A DNA stretch of 64,000 nt. Origin: JAPPLB01 sp965218555. GTDB taxonomy: Bacteria; Acidobacteriota; Terriglobia; Bryobacterales; UBA6623. The notes beneath the pieces were generated by a model that saw only the letters and a list, made by a program, of their open reading frames with translations, was not told the origin of the DNA and made no database searches. Each line of letters opens with the position of its first letter. The stretch's first letter is position 1. The stretch is taken from positions 248,001 to 312,000 of the forward strand of contig OZ244625.1 of NCBI GenBank assembly GCA_965218555.1, read 5' to 3'. Both the position numbers and the translations under genes were made by a program. Positions 51,203 through 58,815 of this stretch are shown piece after piece.

Positions 51203-51244
51203 TTAGCCTGCGTATCTCCCCACATGGGGAGATACGCAGGCTAA
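51203..51244. repeat. Minimal 42-bp form of the interspersed palindrome (copy F)
   Basis: TTAGCCTGCGTATCTCCCCA, two central bases CA, then the exact reverse complement. The arms correspond to the outer ends of copies A-E; the ~140-bp interior is missing. It lies 26 nt after the isomerase stop and 31 nt before the VTT gene, and would form a very stable hairpin. Confidence 0.85.
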
Positions 51245-51274
51245 AATACAGGGTCGCCGCGACACGAAACCGTC

Positions 51275-51928
51275 TTGCATAAAAACGTCGTTCTCGCTGT
51301 CATTGTCTCGGCGCTGCTCGTCTGTTTTGTCTTCGCCAGTTGGAAGCTGGGGCTGATCGGGCGCCTCAGCAACTACGACCAACTGGTCATGACGATGCGC
51401 GGCGAGGGTTCGTGGGGTCCGCTGGTCTGCATCGGTATTCAGTTTGTGCAGGTTGTCATCTTCGCCATACCCGGCGAGATCACGCAGCTTGCGGCCGGCT
51501 ATGTTTTTGGAGCCTGGAAAGGCTTTCTCTACGCGATCGCGGGGATCATGCTGGGGTCGGCATGCAACTACTCGTTCGCGCGGCTGGTCGGACGTCCGGT
51601 GATGGAAAAGGTGGTGGGAAGAAGGCGGCTGGAGCGCATCGACAAGCTGTTCGGATCGCACAAGGGAAAATCAGCTCTGTTCGTCTTGTTCCTGCTTCCC
51701 GGCCTGCCCAAGGATGCGATGTCATACGCCGCGGGTCTGACTCAACTGAAGGTGGGTGAATTTGTAGTGATCTCCGGGTTGGCGCGCATGCCGGCGCTGT
51801 TGTTCAGCACTTTGATTGGTTCGCAGCTTTATGACCGTGACTACGGAGCGATGATCATGACCGCCGTCATCGGCGGTGCGGTGATTGGCGCGTTTTACTG
51901 GTACCAGAAGAAGTTTATACCGGCATGA
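51275..51928 (+). CDS. VTT-domain (DedA/TVP38-like) membrane protein
   Basis: A 217-residue protein with five to six hydrophobic segments. Its family core lies in IFAIPGEITQLAAGYVFGAWKGFLYAIAGIMLGSACNYSFARLVGR (about 70-115) and VLFLLPGLPKDAMSYAAGLTQLKVGEFVVISGLARMPALLFSTLIG. The conserved F-LPG-P and G-----R motifs mark the VTT family, which includes undecaprenyl-phosphate and phosphatidylethanolamine transport proteins. TTG 51275 is the only sensible start. It overlaps the next gene by 4 nt and leads a four-gene operon. Confidence 0.85.
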   Translation: MHKNVVLAVIVSALLVCFVFASWKLGLIGRLSNYDQLVMTMRGEGSWGPLVCIGIQFVQVVIFAIPGEITQLAAGYVFGAWKGFLYAIAGIMLGSACNYSFARLVGRPVMEKVVGRRRLERIDKLFGSHKGKSALFVLFLLPGLPKDAMSYAAGLTQLKVGEFVVISGLARMPALLFSTLIGSQLYDRDYGAMIMTAVIGGAVIGAFYWYQKKFIPA

Positions 51929-52755
51929 TCCGAGTGATGAGTGCGGAAGATATCCAGGCGGGAATGCGCCTGAAGGAAGCGGCCGGCTGGAACCAAACGA
52001 CCAGAGACTGGGCAAACTTGCTGGCGATCGAGCCCCCAGGGTGCTGGGTGTACGAGGTGGGCGGCGTCGTGGCGGGCTCGACGACGGCCGTTCTTTATGG
52101 ACTGGAGTTGGCGTGGATCGGCATGGTGCTCGTGCTGCCCGAGTATCGCGGCCGAGGGATTGCACGGCAGTTGATGCAGCACGCGCTGCGATACCTCGAC
52201 GAACGCGGCGTGAGATGCGTAAAGCTCGATGCCACCGACATGGGCAAACCTCTCTACGAGCAATTGGGATTCGTCGATGAGGCCTTGATTGAACGCTGGG
52301 CAGGGGTCTTCGATGCAGGCAATGCCGAAGAGTCGGGGACCGGACTCGACCGGCTTGTTGACATCGCTTCGATTGCAGCACCGGATCGAGAGTCATTCGG
52401 CGCTGACAGGAGCCGTTTGCTACGGCGGCTGCTCGAAGTCTTTCCACACGACGCAATGTGCTTGCCGGGAGGTTACGTGATGGGACGACCCGGCTCAAAC
52501 GCGCATTTCCTCGGCCCGTGCATCGCGCACCACCCGGCTGACGCCCGACGGCTCATGGCGCACGTTTTGGCGCGGCACTCCGGGACTCCCCTGTTCTGGG
52601 ATCTGCTCCCGGCCAACGAAGAGGCCGTGGCGCTGGCCCGGTGGTTCGGGTTCGAGCCCCGGCGCAAGTTGTGGCGGATGACGCGCGCGAGCGCAGGCTG
52701 CCCCTCCGGGAACGTGCGGCAGGTTTTCGCGGCCGCGGGATTCGAATACGGTTAG
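51925..52755 (+). CDS. GNAT family N-acetyltransferase
   Basis: A 276-residue protein. The N-terminal half is a GNAT domain with AWIGMVLVLPEYRGRGIARQLMQHAL (motif A, acetyl-CoA binding at RGRGIA, about 72-78) and DATDMGKPLYEQLGF. The C-terminal half (HFLGPCIAHHPADARRLMAHVL ... LLPANEEAVALARWFGFEPRRKLWRM) resembles the second GNAT-like domain of tandem acetyltransferases. Substrate unknown. ATGA overlap with the VTT gene and a 3-nt gap to the enolase-superfamily gene show translational coupling. Confidence 0.85.
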   Translation: MIRVMSAEDIQAGMRLKEAAGWNQTTRDWANLLAIEPPGCWVYEVGGVVAGSTTAVLYGLELAWIGMVLVLPEYRGRGIARQLMQHALRYLDERGVRCVKLDATDMGKPLYEQLGFVDEALIERWAGVFDAGNAEESGTGLDRLVDIASIAAPDRESFGADRSRLLRRLLEVFPHDAMCLPGGYVMGRPGSNAHFLGPCIAHHPADARRLMAHVLARHSGTPLFWDLLPANEEAVALARWFGFEPRRKLWRMTRASAGCPSGNVRQVFAAAGFEYG

Positions 52756-52758
52756 AAC

Positions 52759-53865
52759 ATGCAGACAACGATCATTCTCAGAAGGGTGTCCATTCCTTTC
52801 CGGGAGCCCTTTCGCATCTCGAACGGTGTAGCCGCCGCCACCGACAGCGTCATCGTCGAGATCCGGCGGGGAGGGCTCTCGGGATTCGGCGAGGCAGGGC
52901 CGTTGCCCGGCGGCGCTTACTCCTCGGAGACGGCGGCGTCGAGCTGGACACGGCTGCAGGAGAAGCTCATTCCCCTGTGGCTGGAATCGAGCTTCGGCCA
53001 TCCGGCGGAGGTGGGGCCGGCGCTGGATGCCGTTCCCGGCGAGGCTTTCGCGCGTGCGGCGTTGGAAGGCGCGTCGTGGGACCTGGCCGCTGCGGAGTCG
53101 GGGGAGCCGTTGTGGCGGATGCTGGGCTCACAGGTGAGGCCGGTCGAGTCCGGCGTGGCGATCGGGATCTTCGATACGCTGGACGAGTTGTTGGAACGAG
53201 TCGAGACGTACCTCGCACAGGGGTACCGCCGCACGAAGATCAAGATTCAGCCGGGATGGGATATTGAGCCGGTCCGGGCGATTCGCGAGCGATTCGGGGC
53301 GATCCCGCTGATGGTTGACGCGAATACGGCTTACACCTTGGCCGACGCCGATGTGTTCCGGGAATTGGACTGCTTCGATCTGATGATGTTCGAGCAGCCG
53401 TTGGCGGGACCGGCCCTCGCGGACCTGGCGGAACTGCAGCGTCAGGTCGAGACACCTGTTTGCGCCGATGAATCGGCGGATAGCCAGGAGGCGCTTGTGA
53501 CGATGATCGAGCTGGGATCGGCGAAGATCATCAACATCAAGATCCAGCGCGTCGGCGGCCTCACGAACGCTCTTCGAATGCACGACCGGGCGCGGGAAGC
53601 CGGAATGGGCATCTGGCTCGGCACGATGCCTGAATTGGGCGTTGCTTCGGCCCAGGGTTTACATTTGGCAACTCTTCCGGGCTTCAACTACCCCACGGAT
53701 GTCGAAGCCTCCGAGCGCTGGTACGAAGACGACCTTGTCGACCCGTTGATTTCGCTCGGCGACGACGGCTGTATCCACATCCCCGGCGGCCCCGGCATGG
53801 GCTACGGTGTTGACCGCGCCAAGCTGGACAGCTACACAACCCGGAAAGCGGAATACTCCACGTGA
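52759..53865 (+). CDS. Enolase-superfamily enzyme, o-succinylbenzoate synthase / N-acylamino acid racemase type
   Basis: A 368-residue protein with all active-site residues of the MLE subgroup. These are K160 and K162 in TKIKIQ, metal ligands D187 (MVDANT), E212 (FEQPL) and D237 (CADES), and the second catalytic lysine K261 (NIKIQRVGG). IQPGWDIEPVRAIRERFGAIPL and GTMPELGVASAQGLHLATLPGF are like MenC type 2 and N-succinylamino-acid racemases. No other menaquinone genes are nearby. Adjacent GNAT and DHPS-like genes suggest a role on an N-acylated amino acid or related compound; that is inference. It overlaps the next gene by 4 nt. Confidence 0.85.
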   Translation: MQTTIILRRVSIPFREPFRISNGVAAATDSVIVEIRRGGLSGFGEAGPLPGGAYSSETAASSWTRLQEKLIPLWLESSFGHPAEVGPALDAVPGEAFARAALEGASWDLAAAESGEPLWRMLGSQVRPVESGVAIGIFDTLDELLERVETYLAQGYRRTKIKIQPGWDIEPVRAIRERFGAIPLMVDANTAYTLADADVFRELDCFDLMMFEQPLAGPALADLAELQRQVETPVCADESADSQEALVTMIELGSAKIINIKIQRVGGLTNALRMHDRAREAGMGIWLGTMPELGVASAQGLHLATLPGFNYPTDVEASERWYEDDLVDPLISLGDDGCIHIPGGPGMGYGVDRAKLDSYTTRKAEYST

Positions 53866-54713
53866 TCGTCCAACGACGGCGTTACGATTGGCGGATTCGC
53901 GACCGCAGCTTCACGCTGGGCGCGCGCACCCTGATCATGGGCGTGGTCAGCCTGGAGAACGAGGGCGAAGGGAAGCGCATCGAGCCCGGGCAGGTGTTTG
54001 ACAGAGCCCGCGAACTCGAACGCCAGGGCGCAGACCTGATCGAGTTGCACGCCGGTCCGATCTATATCGGCTCGCGGCCTCTCAGCGCCGATGAGGAACT
54101 CCGGAAGCTCGTACCGGTTTTGCGGAAGCTGCGGCACAACCTTGACACACCGCTTTCCATCAACACCTACAACGCCGCAACGGCCGAGCGGGCGGTTGAG
54201 CTCGGCGTGCAGATCATCAATGATGTCAGCGGTCTGGCGTTCGACCCCAAGCTGGCGGGAGTGATCAACCAATCCAACGTGGGACTGATCCTGACCCATC
54301 TGCGCGGTACGCCCGACACCTGGAAACGGTTGTCGACCTTGCCGGATCTGGTGGCGACGATCGGGCGCGACCTGGGGTCGAGCCTGGCGCGAGCGCGACG
54401 GGCCGGCATCGACCGGCGACGCATCGTCATCGATCCCGGCTTGGATCTCGGCAAACGGGGGCTCGAGAACTTTCGCGTCCTGACGCAGTTGGATCGCCTG
54501 GCGCAGCTTCAGCAGCCCATCCTGGTGAGTCCTTCCCGCAAACGGTTCATGACCGGATCGGTGCGTGCAACCGATCGGGAGTGGACCTTGGCCGCGGCGG
54601 CTTTGTCTACGATCGCGATCTACGGCGGGGCGCACATCGTCCGCGTGCACGAGGTGGAAGCGGTCGCACAGGCGGCGAAGGCGGCGGATCGGGTTTTCGA
54701 GCTGGAGAACTGA
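53862..54713 (+). CDS. Divergent dihydropteroate-synthase-like protein
   Basis: A 283-residue TIM-barrel protein with the DHPS motif order but altered signatures. The first (normally MGIlNvTPDSFsDGG) is MGVVSLENEGEGKR. The second (DVGGESTRPG) is ELHAGPIYIGSRPLS. SIDTY.. becomes SINTYNAATAE, with Asp replaced by Asn. LTHLRGTP, IDPGLDLGKRG, SPSRKRF and IVRVHEVEAV are kept, so the phosphate-binding SxRxRF and RxH ends are intact. Loss of the Asn of TPDSF and of the pterin-site Asp argues against ordinary folate synthesis. It may bind another pterin or be a pterin-domain relative. It is the last gene of the VTT-GNAT-enolase operon (GTGA overlap). Confidence 0.75.
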   Translation: MIVQRRRYDWRIRDRSFTLGARTLIMGVVSLENEGEGKRIEPGQVFDRARELERQGADLIELHAGPIYIGSRPLSADEELRKLVPVLRKLRHNLDTPLSINTYNAATAERAVELGVQIINDVSGLAFDPKLAGVINQSNVGLILTHLRGTPDTWKRLSTLPDLVATIGRDLGSSLARARRAGIDRRRIVIDPGLDLGKRGLENFRVLTQLDRLAQLQQPILVSPSRKRFMTGSVRATDREWTLAAAALSTIAIYGGAHIVRVHEVEAVAQAAKAADRVFELEN

Positions 54714-54983
54714 AAGGCGCTGTGAACGGGCTGCTGCTTCGCTCGGTCTTCCTCGTCAAGACTGTACCCCTTGCGGCGGGCTGCCGGAAACCTCCGGACG
54801 CAGTGACGGAAGAAGCGTTGAGCAGACCGTTCCCTTGGGAAGCGGCGGTCGAGCCGATCGCTGTCCGGCGAAGCGCCCGCCCCCCGGAGTGCTCGAAGGG
54901 GGTTATCTACATACGTTGACCTCGAGTGTTTCCCTCCCCGGGCCACTTGAGCGGTTACAGGCGGTTGTGTTCAGGGGAAGCAC

Positions 54984-56171
54984 TCAAACAGCACGAGTCC
55001 GAGGGGTCTTTGCGCGTGGCATCGATTTTATCTTCTCGAAGAACTCACTTTCCCTGATCTCGGCAGGCCAGTCCAGGTTGATCCGAATCTCTGATTGCCG
55101 CTCTCCCTCAATCCCGACCGTACGAACGGCTCCCAGGTGTATCAAAGCGTTGAGATCCCGAACGATCGCACGACCGGGATCACGCAGAGACCGATAGTGA
55201 TTGAGGGTTCTAAAAAGGAGGTCAGCCGACTCAAGCCGTTGGTTCTCCAGGAGAGCCTCGAGTATCGCAAGCTGGCGTTCTGCTATGAGCCGCTTCTTTG
55301 GTGTCTTGAGTCGATGGAAGAGGTCGTTCATCGTCTCCTTGAAAACAGCCTTCTTGACGGCGGTCCTGATGTCCCGGAGAAGCCTGTCACACTGAAGGGC
55401 GACGCCGCGCAGGGAAAATTTGAGGAACGCTGTCAGGTCATGGTCAGCTCTTCTGACTTCAGTCAATACGGACAGATAGCGGGGTTTCTCATCGTAATAA
55501 TAGTTAGACATGGCGATGAACGCCGTGTCGCGTAATCCGGCCCGCTGGAGTAGTAGCGCTTCGAGTGCCCTGGCAGTCCTGCCATTGCCGTCTTCGAACG
55601 GATGCATAGCGGCGAAGTGATAGTGCGTCACCATCGCTTGTATGAGAGGATCGTGATCCGGGAAGACACGTCCAATAGCTCCGATCAACTTCGAAAAAGC
55701 CTCTCGACAAGCGTCACCACCCTCACAGCCCCTGTGCAACGGCAACCCGAAGGTCACATTGCTGTCTCGCCGTCGAAGCGTACCGGGCTCACAGTGATCA
55801 TCATCACAGCCCGTTACCATGCGCCGATGGATCTCGCACACAAGGGTCTCGTCGATAGGTCGATCGGGAGGAATGTTCGCAATCCATCGGTAGGTGTCCG
55901 CAGCGGCCTTTGCCTGTCTTTGCGAGCGGGTCAGTGCATTGCCGGCCAAGGCGTCAGCAAGCTCGCTTTCAGTGAAGTCTGCCCCTTCGATCCTGGATGT
56001 GCCCGCCACCTCCATCTTGAACTGCAACGCCTGGAGAGCATCCACCCAGTCACGCTGATAGTGGGTCGCCAGAAGAGCTTTTGTGGCTGCTTTTGCCTCG
56101 ACCAGCTCACTGAAGATCGCACTCTGATTGTAGATAATCCAGTTTTCGGGTAGAGTGTAGCGGATTGCCAT
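54984..56171 (-). CDS. Fic family protein with N-terminal inhibitory motif
   Basis: A 395-residue protein. The Fic core motif is complete: HPFEDGNGRTAR (about 190-201), with the flap region around VTFGLPLHR. The autoinhibitory helix motif TSRIEG ([S/T]xxxE[G/N], about 58-63) places it in class II, where the enzyme is self-inhibited. The N-terminal part is DUF4172-like or Fic_N-like and the C-terminal part is a winged-helix (RLIAERQLAILEALLENQRLESADLLFRTLNHYRSLRDPGRAIVRDLNAL). It transfers AMP to target hydroxyls. ATG 56171 follows TATTCT by 5 nt; upstream Met gives an extension without family features. No FicA-type partner nearby. The 270 bp between it and the DHPS-like gene hold no gene I can support. 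Confidence 0.88.
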   Translation of the reverse strand: MAIRYTLPENWIIYNQSAIFSELVEAKAATKALLATHYQRDWVDALQALQFKMEVAGTSRIEGADFTESELADALAGNALTRSQRQAKAAADTYRWIANIPPDRPIDETLVCEIHRRMVTGCDDDHCEPGTLRRRDSNVTFGLPLHRGCEGGDACREAFSKLIGAIGRVFPDHDPLIQAMVTHYHFAAMHPFEDGNGRTARALEALLLQRAGLRDTAFIAMSNYYYDEKPRYLSVLTEVRRADHDLTAFLKFSLRGVALQCDRLLRDIRTAVKKAVFKETMNDLFHRLKTPKKRLIAERQLAILEALLENQRLESADLLFRTLNHYRSLRDPGRAIVRDLNALIHLGAVRTVGIEGERQSEIRINLDWPAEIRESEFFEKIKSMPRAKTPRTRAV

Positions 56172-56176
56172 GTCGC

Positions 56177-56182
56177 AGAATA
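56177..56182 (-). promoter_or_regulatory. -10 hexamer TATTCT of the fic gene
   Basis: Within TATATTCT reading leftward, 5 nt before the ATG at 56171. The AT-rich stretch to its right (56190-56280) could hold upstream elements. Confidence 0.35.
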
Positions 56183-56409
56183 TAGCATGTCTCGTTGCAG
56201 AATTTTTGCATGAAAGAAGTTTCTTTTTCAATAGCTTACATAGATTACATGTTGTTTTTTGCAGACAGTTTTGCAGATTTTGTGGTCACTCGCCCATCAA
56301 GTCCGCATGCTTCAATCGATTCCCACATCGTTCACGCCTCGCCACGCTTCCGGGAGGATTCCGACATCTTGGCATTCTTTTGCTACTAAGGAAAAAGTCA
56401 TCGAATGTA

Positions 56410-56415
56410 TATAAT
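56410..56415 (+). promoter_or_regulatory. -10 box TATAAT of the exported methyltransferase gene
   Basis: TATAAT ends 13 nt before the ATG at 56429. An in-frame ATG at 56405 overlaps the box and is unlikely to be used. Confidence 0.5.
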
Positions 56416-56428
56416 CTCGTCCTTGAAC

Positions 56429-57154
56429 ATGATGAAGACCCATCGCGTCCCCGCGGCCTGCCTGATCGCACTGCTTGCCGCTGTAGCTCTGTCACTGCTT
56501 GTTCCGGGGCGGCCTGCCGCGGCAAGCGGCGCAGAGAAGCCGCCTGCTCCGCGAAGCGAATACAAGGGCCGCCGCATCGCGCAGACCATGAGCTTCCACG
56601 GCGCCCCCTGGCTCATCCGCGCAGAGCGCGACCGCGAGGAGAACCCCAAGCTGCTCATCGAGGCGCTGCAAGTGAAAGAGGGACAGACGATCGCGGACAT
56701 CGGCTGTGGCAACGGCTTCTACACGTTGCAGCTCGCCAGGCTTGTCGGATCCAACGGACGAGTCCTGAGCGTCGACATCCAGCCCGAGATGCTTGCGCTG
56801 CTCGACGAGCGGGCATCCGAAGCGGGTATTAACAACATCGAGCCAATTCTCGGCGCTCCGGCTGATCCCAAGCTTCCGGCGGGCGAAGTCGATCTTGTCC
56901 TCCTCGTCGACGTCTATCACGAGTTCTCTTACCCCGAGCGAATGCTGGCGGCCCTGCGGGCAAGCCTCAAGCCCACCGGACGGGTCGCCCTGGCCGAGTA
57001 CCGCATGGAGGACCCTTCGGTGCCCATCAAGCTACTGCACAAGATGAGCAAGAAGCAGATTCTCAAGGAGTACACTGCTAACGGATTCACGCTCGTTCAC
57101 GAGTTCGATGAACTTCCCTGGCAGCACCTGATGTTCTTCGGCCGCGCGGACTGA
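56429..57154 (+). CDS. Exported class I SAM-dependent methyltransferase
   Basis: A 241-residue protein with an N-terminal signal peptide (hydrophobic about 8-24, AAAS-like cleavage) followed by a full Rossmann methyltransferase. SAM motif I is TIADIGCGNGFYTLQLARLVG and the acidic end of strand 2 is LSVDIQPEM. DLVLLVDVYHEFSYPERML and GRVALAEYRMED follow. This resembles the predicted exported methyltransferase group COG4798. SAM is cytosolic, so an exported enzyme of this kind is puzzling; membrane-anchored with a cytosolic domain is an alternative if the signal is an anchor in N-out orientation. Standalone gene. Confidence 0.85.
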   Translation: MMKTHRVPAACLIALLAAVALSLLVPGRPAAASGAEKPPAPRSEYKGRRIAQTMSFHGAPWLIRAERDREENPKLLIEALQVKEGQTIADIGCGNGFYTLQLARLVGSNGRVLSVDIQPEMLALLDERASEAGINNIEPILGAPADPKLPAGEVDLVLLVDVYHEFSYPERMLAALRASLKPTGRVALAEYRMEDPSVPIKLLHKMSKKQILKEYTANGFTLVHEFDELPWQHLMFFGRAD

Positions 57155-57256
57155 GCGCGAGCAGGGAGAAGGTTTCGTCGAGCGCATCGAGGTACGTCTC
57201 AGCACAAATAGGGCTGACCGTCACCAAAGCACAGCCGAATAGGGGAATGGGGCAAC

Positions 57257-57709
57257 ATGGCAACGACAATACCGCAGAACTTCGATAACCACGTGGTGAT
57301 CCCAAAGGGATTGATCAAGGTGGCCCTCCCGATCTTGGTTGGCGTCATTTGCGCTGTCGCGGGGCTCTTCATGGTGAAGTCCACCGCGGGCATCTGCCTC
57401 ATTGGAACCGGAACCGTGCTGGTCGGCGGCGGCACGATCATCGGTCTGGGATTGGCTCGCACCTACTGCACGAAGCTGCAAGACCGCATCATCCGTCTGG
57501 AGATGCGTATTCGGTTGGAGAAGACTCTACCGGCGGACTTGCAAGCGGCGATTCCGACGCTGACGATCCCGCAACTGATCGGGCTGCGTTTTGCTTCCGA
57601 CACCGAGATGCCGGATCTGGTTCGCAAGGTCGTCGTCGAGAATATCGAAGATCGCACCGCCATCAAGAAGATGGTCAAAGACTGGCAGGGCGACTACGAC
57701 CGCGTTTAG
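57257..57709 (+). CDS. DUF6526-like membrane protein
   Basis: A 150-residue protein with two TM segments (about 21-40 and 46-66) and a cytosolic helical C-terminus: ARTYCTKLQDRIIRLEMRIRLEKTLPADLQAAIPTLTIPQLIGLRFASDTEMPDLVRKVVVENIEDRTAIKKMVKDW. The RTY-KLQDRIIRLEMR-R and LRFASD-E-P-L blocks are the DUF6526 signature. Function unknown; it stands alone and converges with the aldolase gene, 8 nt apart. Confidence 0.72.
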   Translation: MATTIPQNFDNHVVIPKGLIKVALPILVGVICAVAGLFMVKSTAGICLIGTGTVLVGGGTIIGLGLARTYCTKLQDRIIRLEMRIRLEKTLPADLQAAIPTLTIPQLIGLRFASDTEMPDLVRKVVVENIEDRTAIKKMVKDWQGDYDRV

Positions 57710-57717
57710 CAGGAGCG

Positions 57718-58515
57718 TCAGCGCAGCATCTGCTCGGCGCCCGCTCTCATGAACAGAAAGTCGCTGCCGAGCGTCATGAACTTTGCGCCCTTGGCGTGCC
57801 ACTCTCGCACTTCCTCCATCGACCCCGATGTCATGCCGAACGGCATGTCGTGCGCTTTCGCGGCTTCCAGGATGCGGTCACACGAGGCAAGCACTTCCGG
57901 TGTCCGGGCGAACGTCGTCCACGAATCCGCGCCGGCGGCGGCGCCTGACGGGCCCGTGATCGACTGACCGGGTTCCAGCATCGAGAAGGCAAGGTCGTTC
58001 GGGCCGATGAACACGGCATCCACCCCGGGCACGGTGAGCATTTCGTCGATTTGCTCGACTCCGGTATGGCTTTCGACTTGGATGATGAGGGTCGCCCTGC
58101 GATCGGCATCGGCCATGTACTCCGTCGCCGCAAAGCTATAGCGGGCAGCCCGAAACGGACCAAAGCTACGCTTGCCCTTCGGCGGAAACTTGGCGGCGTC
58201 AACGGCCCGGCGGGCATCGGCGACCGAGTTCACCATCGGCACGAGAACCGCATCGACTCCTTGATCGAAGAGCCAGTTGATGTTGTGATAGTCGTTCTGC
58301 GCGGCGCGGACAACGGGCGTTACCGGCGAGTTGGCGAATGCGCCCAGCAACGCCGGGAAGTCCGACTGGGTAATTTCGGAATGCTGCAAGTCAAGGATCA
58401 GAAAATCCAGCCCCAGGTGGGTCATCACCTCGGCGGAGGCATAGCTGGAAAACGAGCACCAGCCGCCGATCAGGTCGGACTCGTTCCGAAGGCGTTCAAC
58501 AAAGGGTTCTCGCAT
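57718..58515 (-). CDS. HpcH/HpaI aldolase family protein
   Basis: A 265-residue TIM-barrel enzyme of the 2,4-dihydroxyhept-2-ene-1,7-dioic acid aldolase family. It has LDFLILDLQHSEITQ, the Arg in VVRAAQNDY, the metal site at IIQVESHTGVEQIDEML and VDAVFIGPNDLAFSML (Glu and Asp ligands), and the end KFMTLGSDFLFMRAGAEQML. The family makes or breaks pyruvate-type C-C bonds with Mg or Mn. The start is supported by TACAAT exactly 7 nt upstream. Repeat copy E is in the divergent intergenic region. Confidence 0.9.
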   Translation of the reverse strand: MREPFVERLRNESDLIGGWCSFSSYASAEVMTHLGLDFLILDLQHSEITQSDFPALLGAFANSPVTPVVRAAQNDYHNINWLFDQGVDAVLVPMVNSVADARRAVDAAKFPPKGKRSFGPFRAARYSFAATEYMADADRRATLIIQVESHTGVEQIDEMLTVPGVDAVFIGPNDLAFSMLEPGQSITGPSGAAAGADSWTTFARTPEVLASCDRILEAAKAHDMPFGMTSGSMEEVREWHAKGAKFMTLGSDFLFMRAGAEQMLR

Positions 58516-58522
58516 AGCGCCT

Positions 58523-58528
58523 ATTGTA
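58523..58528 (-). promoter_or_regulatory. -10 hexamer TACAAT of the aldolase gene
   Basis: TACAAT reading leftward, 7 nt before the ATG at 58515: a leaderless configuration. Confidence 0.5.
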
Positions 58529-58594
58529 AATTGATCAGGGATCAGGCGCCGCCGGCGGAACTTTTGCTCCCCGGCCGGAGTGCAGGATGAGGGC

Positions 58595-58780
58595 TAGCCT
58601 GCCTATCTCACCACCTGACGGGGGGGGGAGCACGCGATAGGACCGCCATGACTTCGTTGCGCTTGCTTGCCGTGCTCGATGTAGGGTCAAGTACACACCT
58701 GCGCGCGCCAAGCGGCCCGCGCCTCGTCCTGCCGGCCCTCTCACGCACTTCGCCTCCCCACGTGGTGAGATATGCAGGCT
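58595..58780. repeat. Interspersed palindromic repeat, copy E
   Basis: TAGCCTGCCTATCTCACCAC to GTGGTGAGATATGCAGGCTC. The only copy lying between divergent promoters. Its right end has C where A is usual, so the terminal TA is lost on that side. A spurious frame in it reads into the DUF1553 gene. Confidence 0.85.
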
Positions 58781-58802
58781 CGAAATTGGGGACGAATTCC
58801 AG

Positions 58803-58808
58803 TAATCT
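58803..58808 (+). promoter_or_regulatory. -10 hexamer TAATCT of the DUF1553 gene
   Basis: TAATCT ends 7 nt before the ATG at 58816, after the repeat, indicating that the coding region begins here and not inside repeat copy E. Confidence 0.45.
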
Positions 58809-58815
58809 AGTCAAT

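Noticed and set aside
54714..54983. Short plus-strand frames after the DHPS-like gene
   Set aside because: No ribosome-binding site, no recognisable motif and biased composition; treated as intergenic.
58648..58815. N-terminal extension of the DUF1553 gene beginning MTSLRLLAVLDV
   Set aside because: This stretch is the interspersed repeat copy E; the same peptide appears in other copies upstream of unrelated genes. The real start has its own -10 box and signal peptide at 58816.
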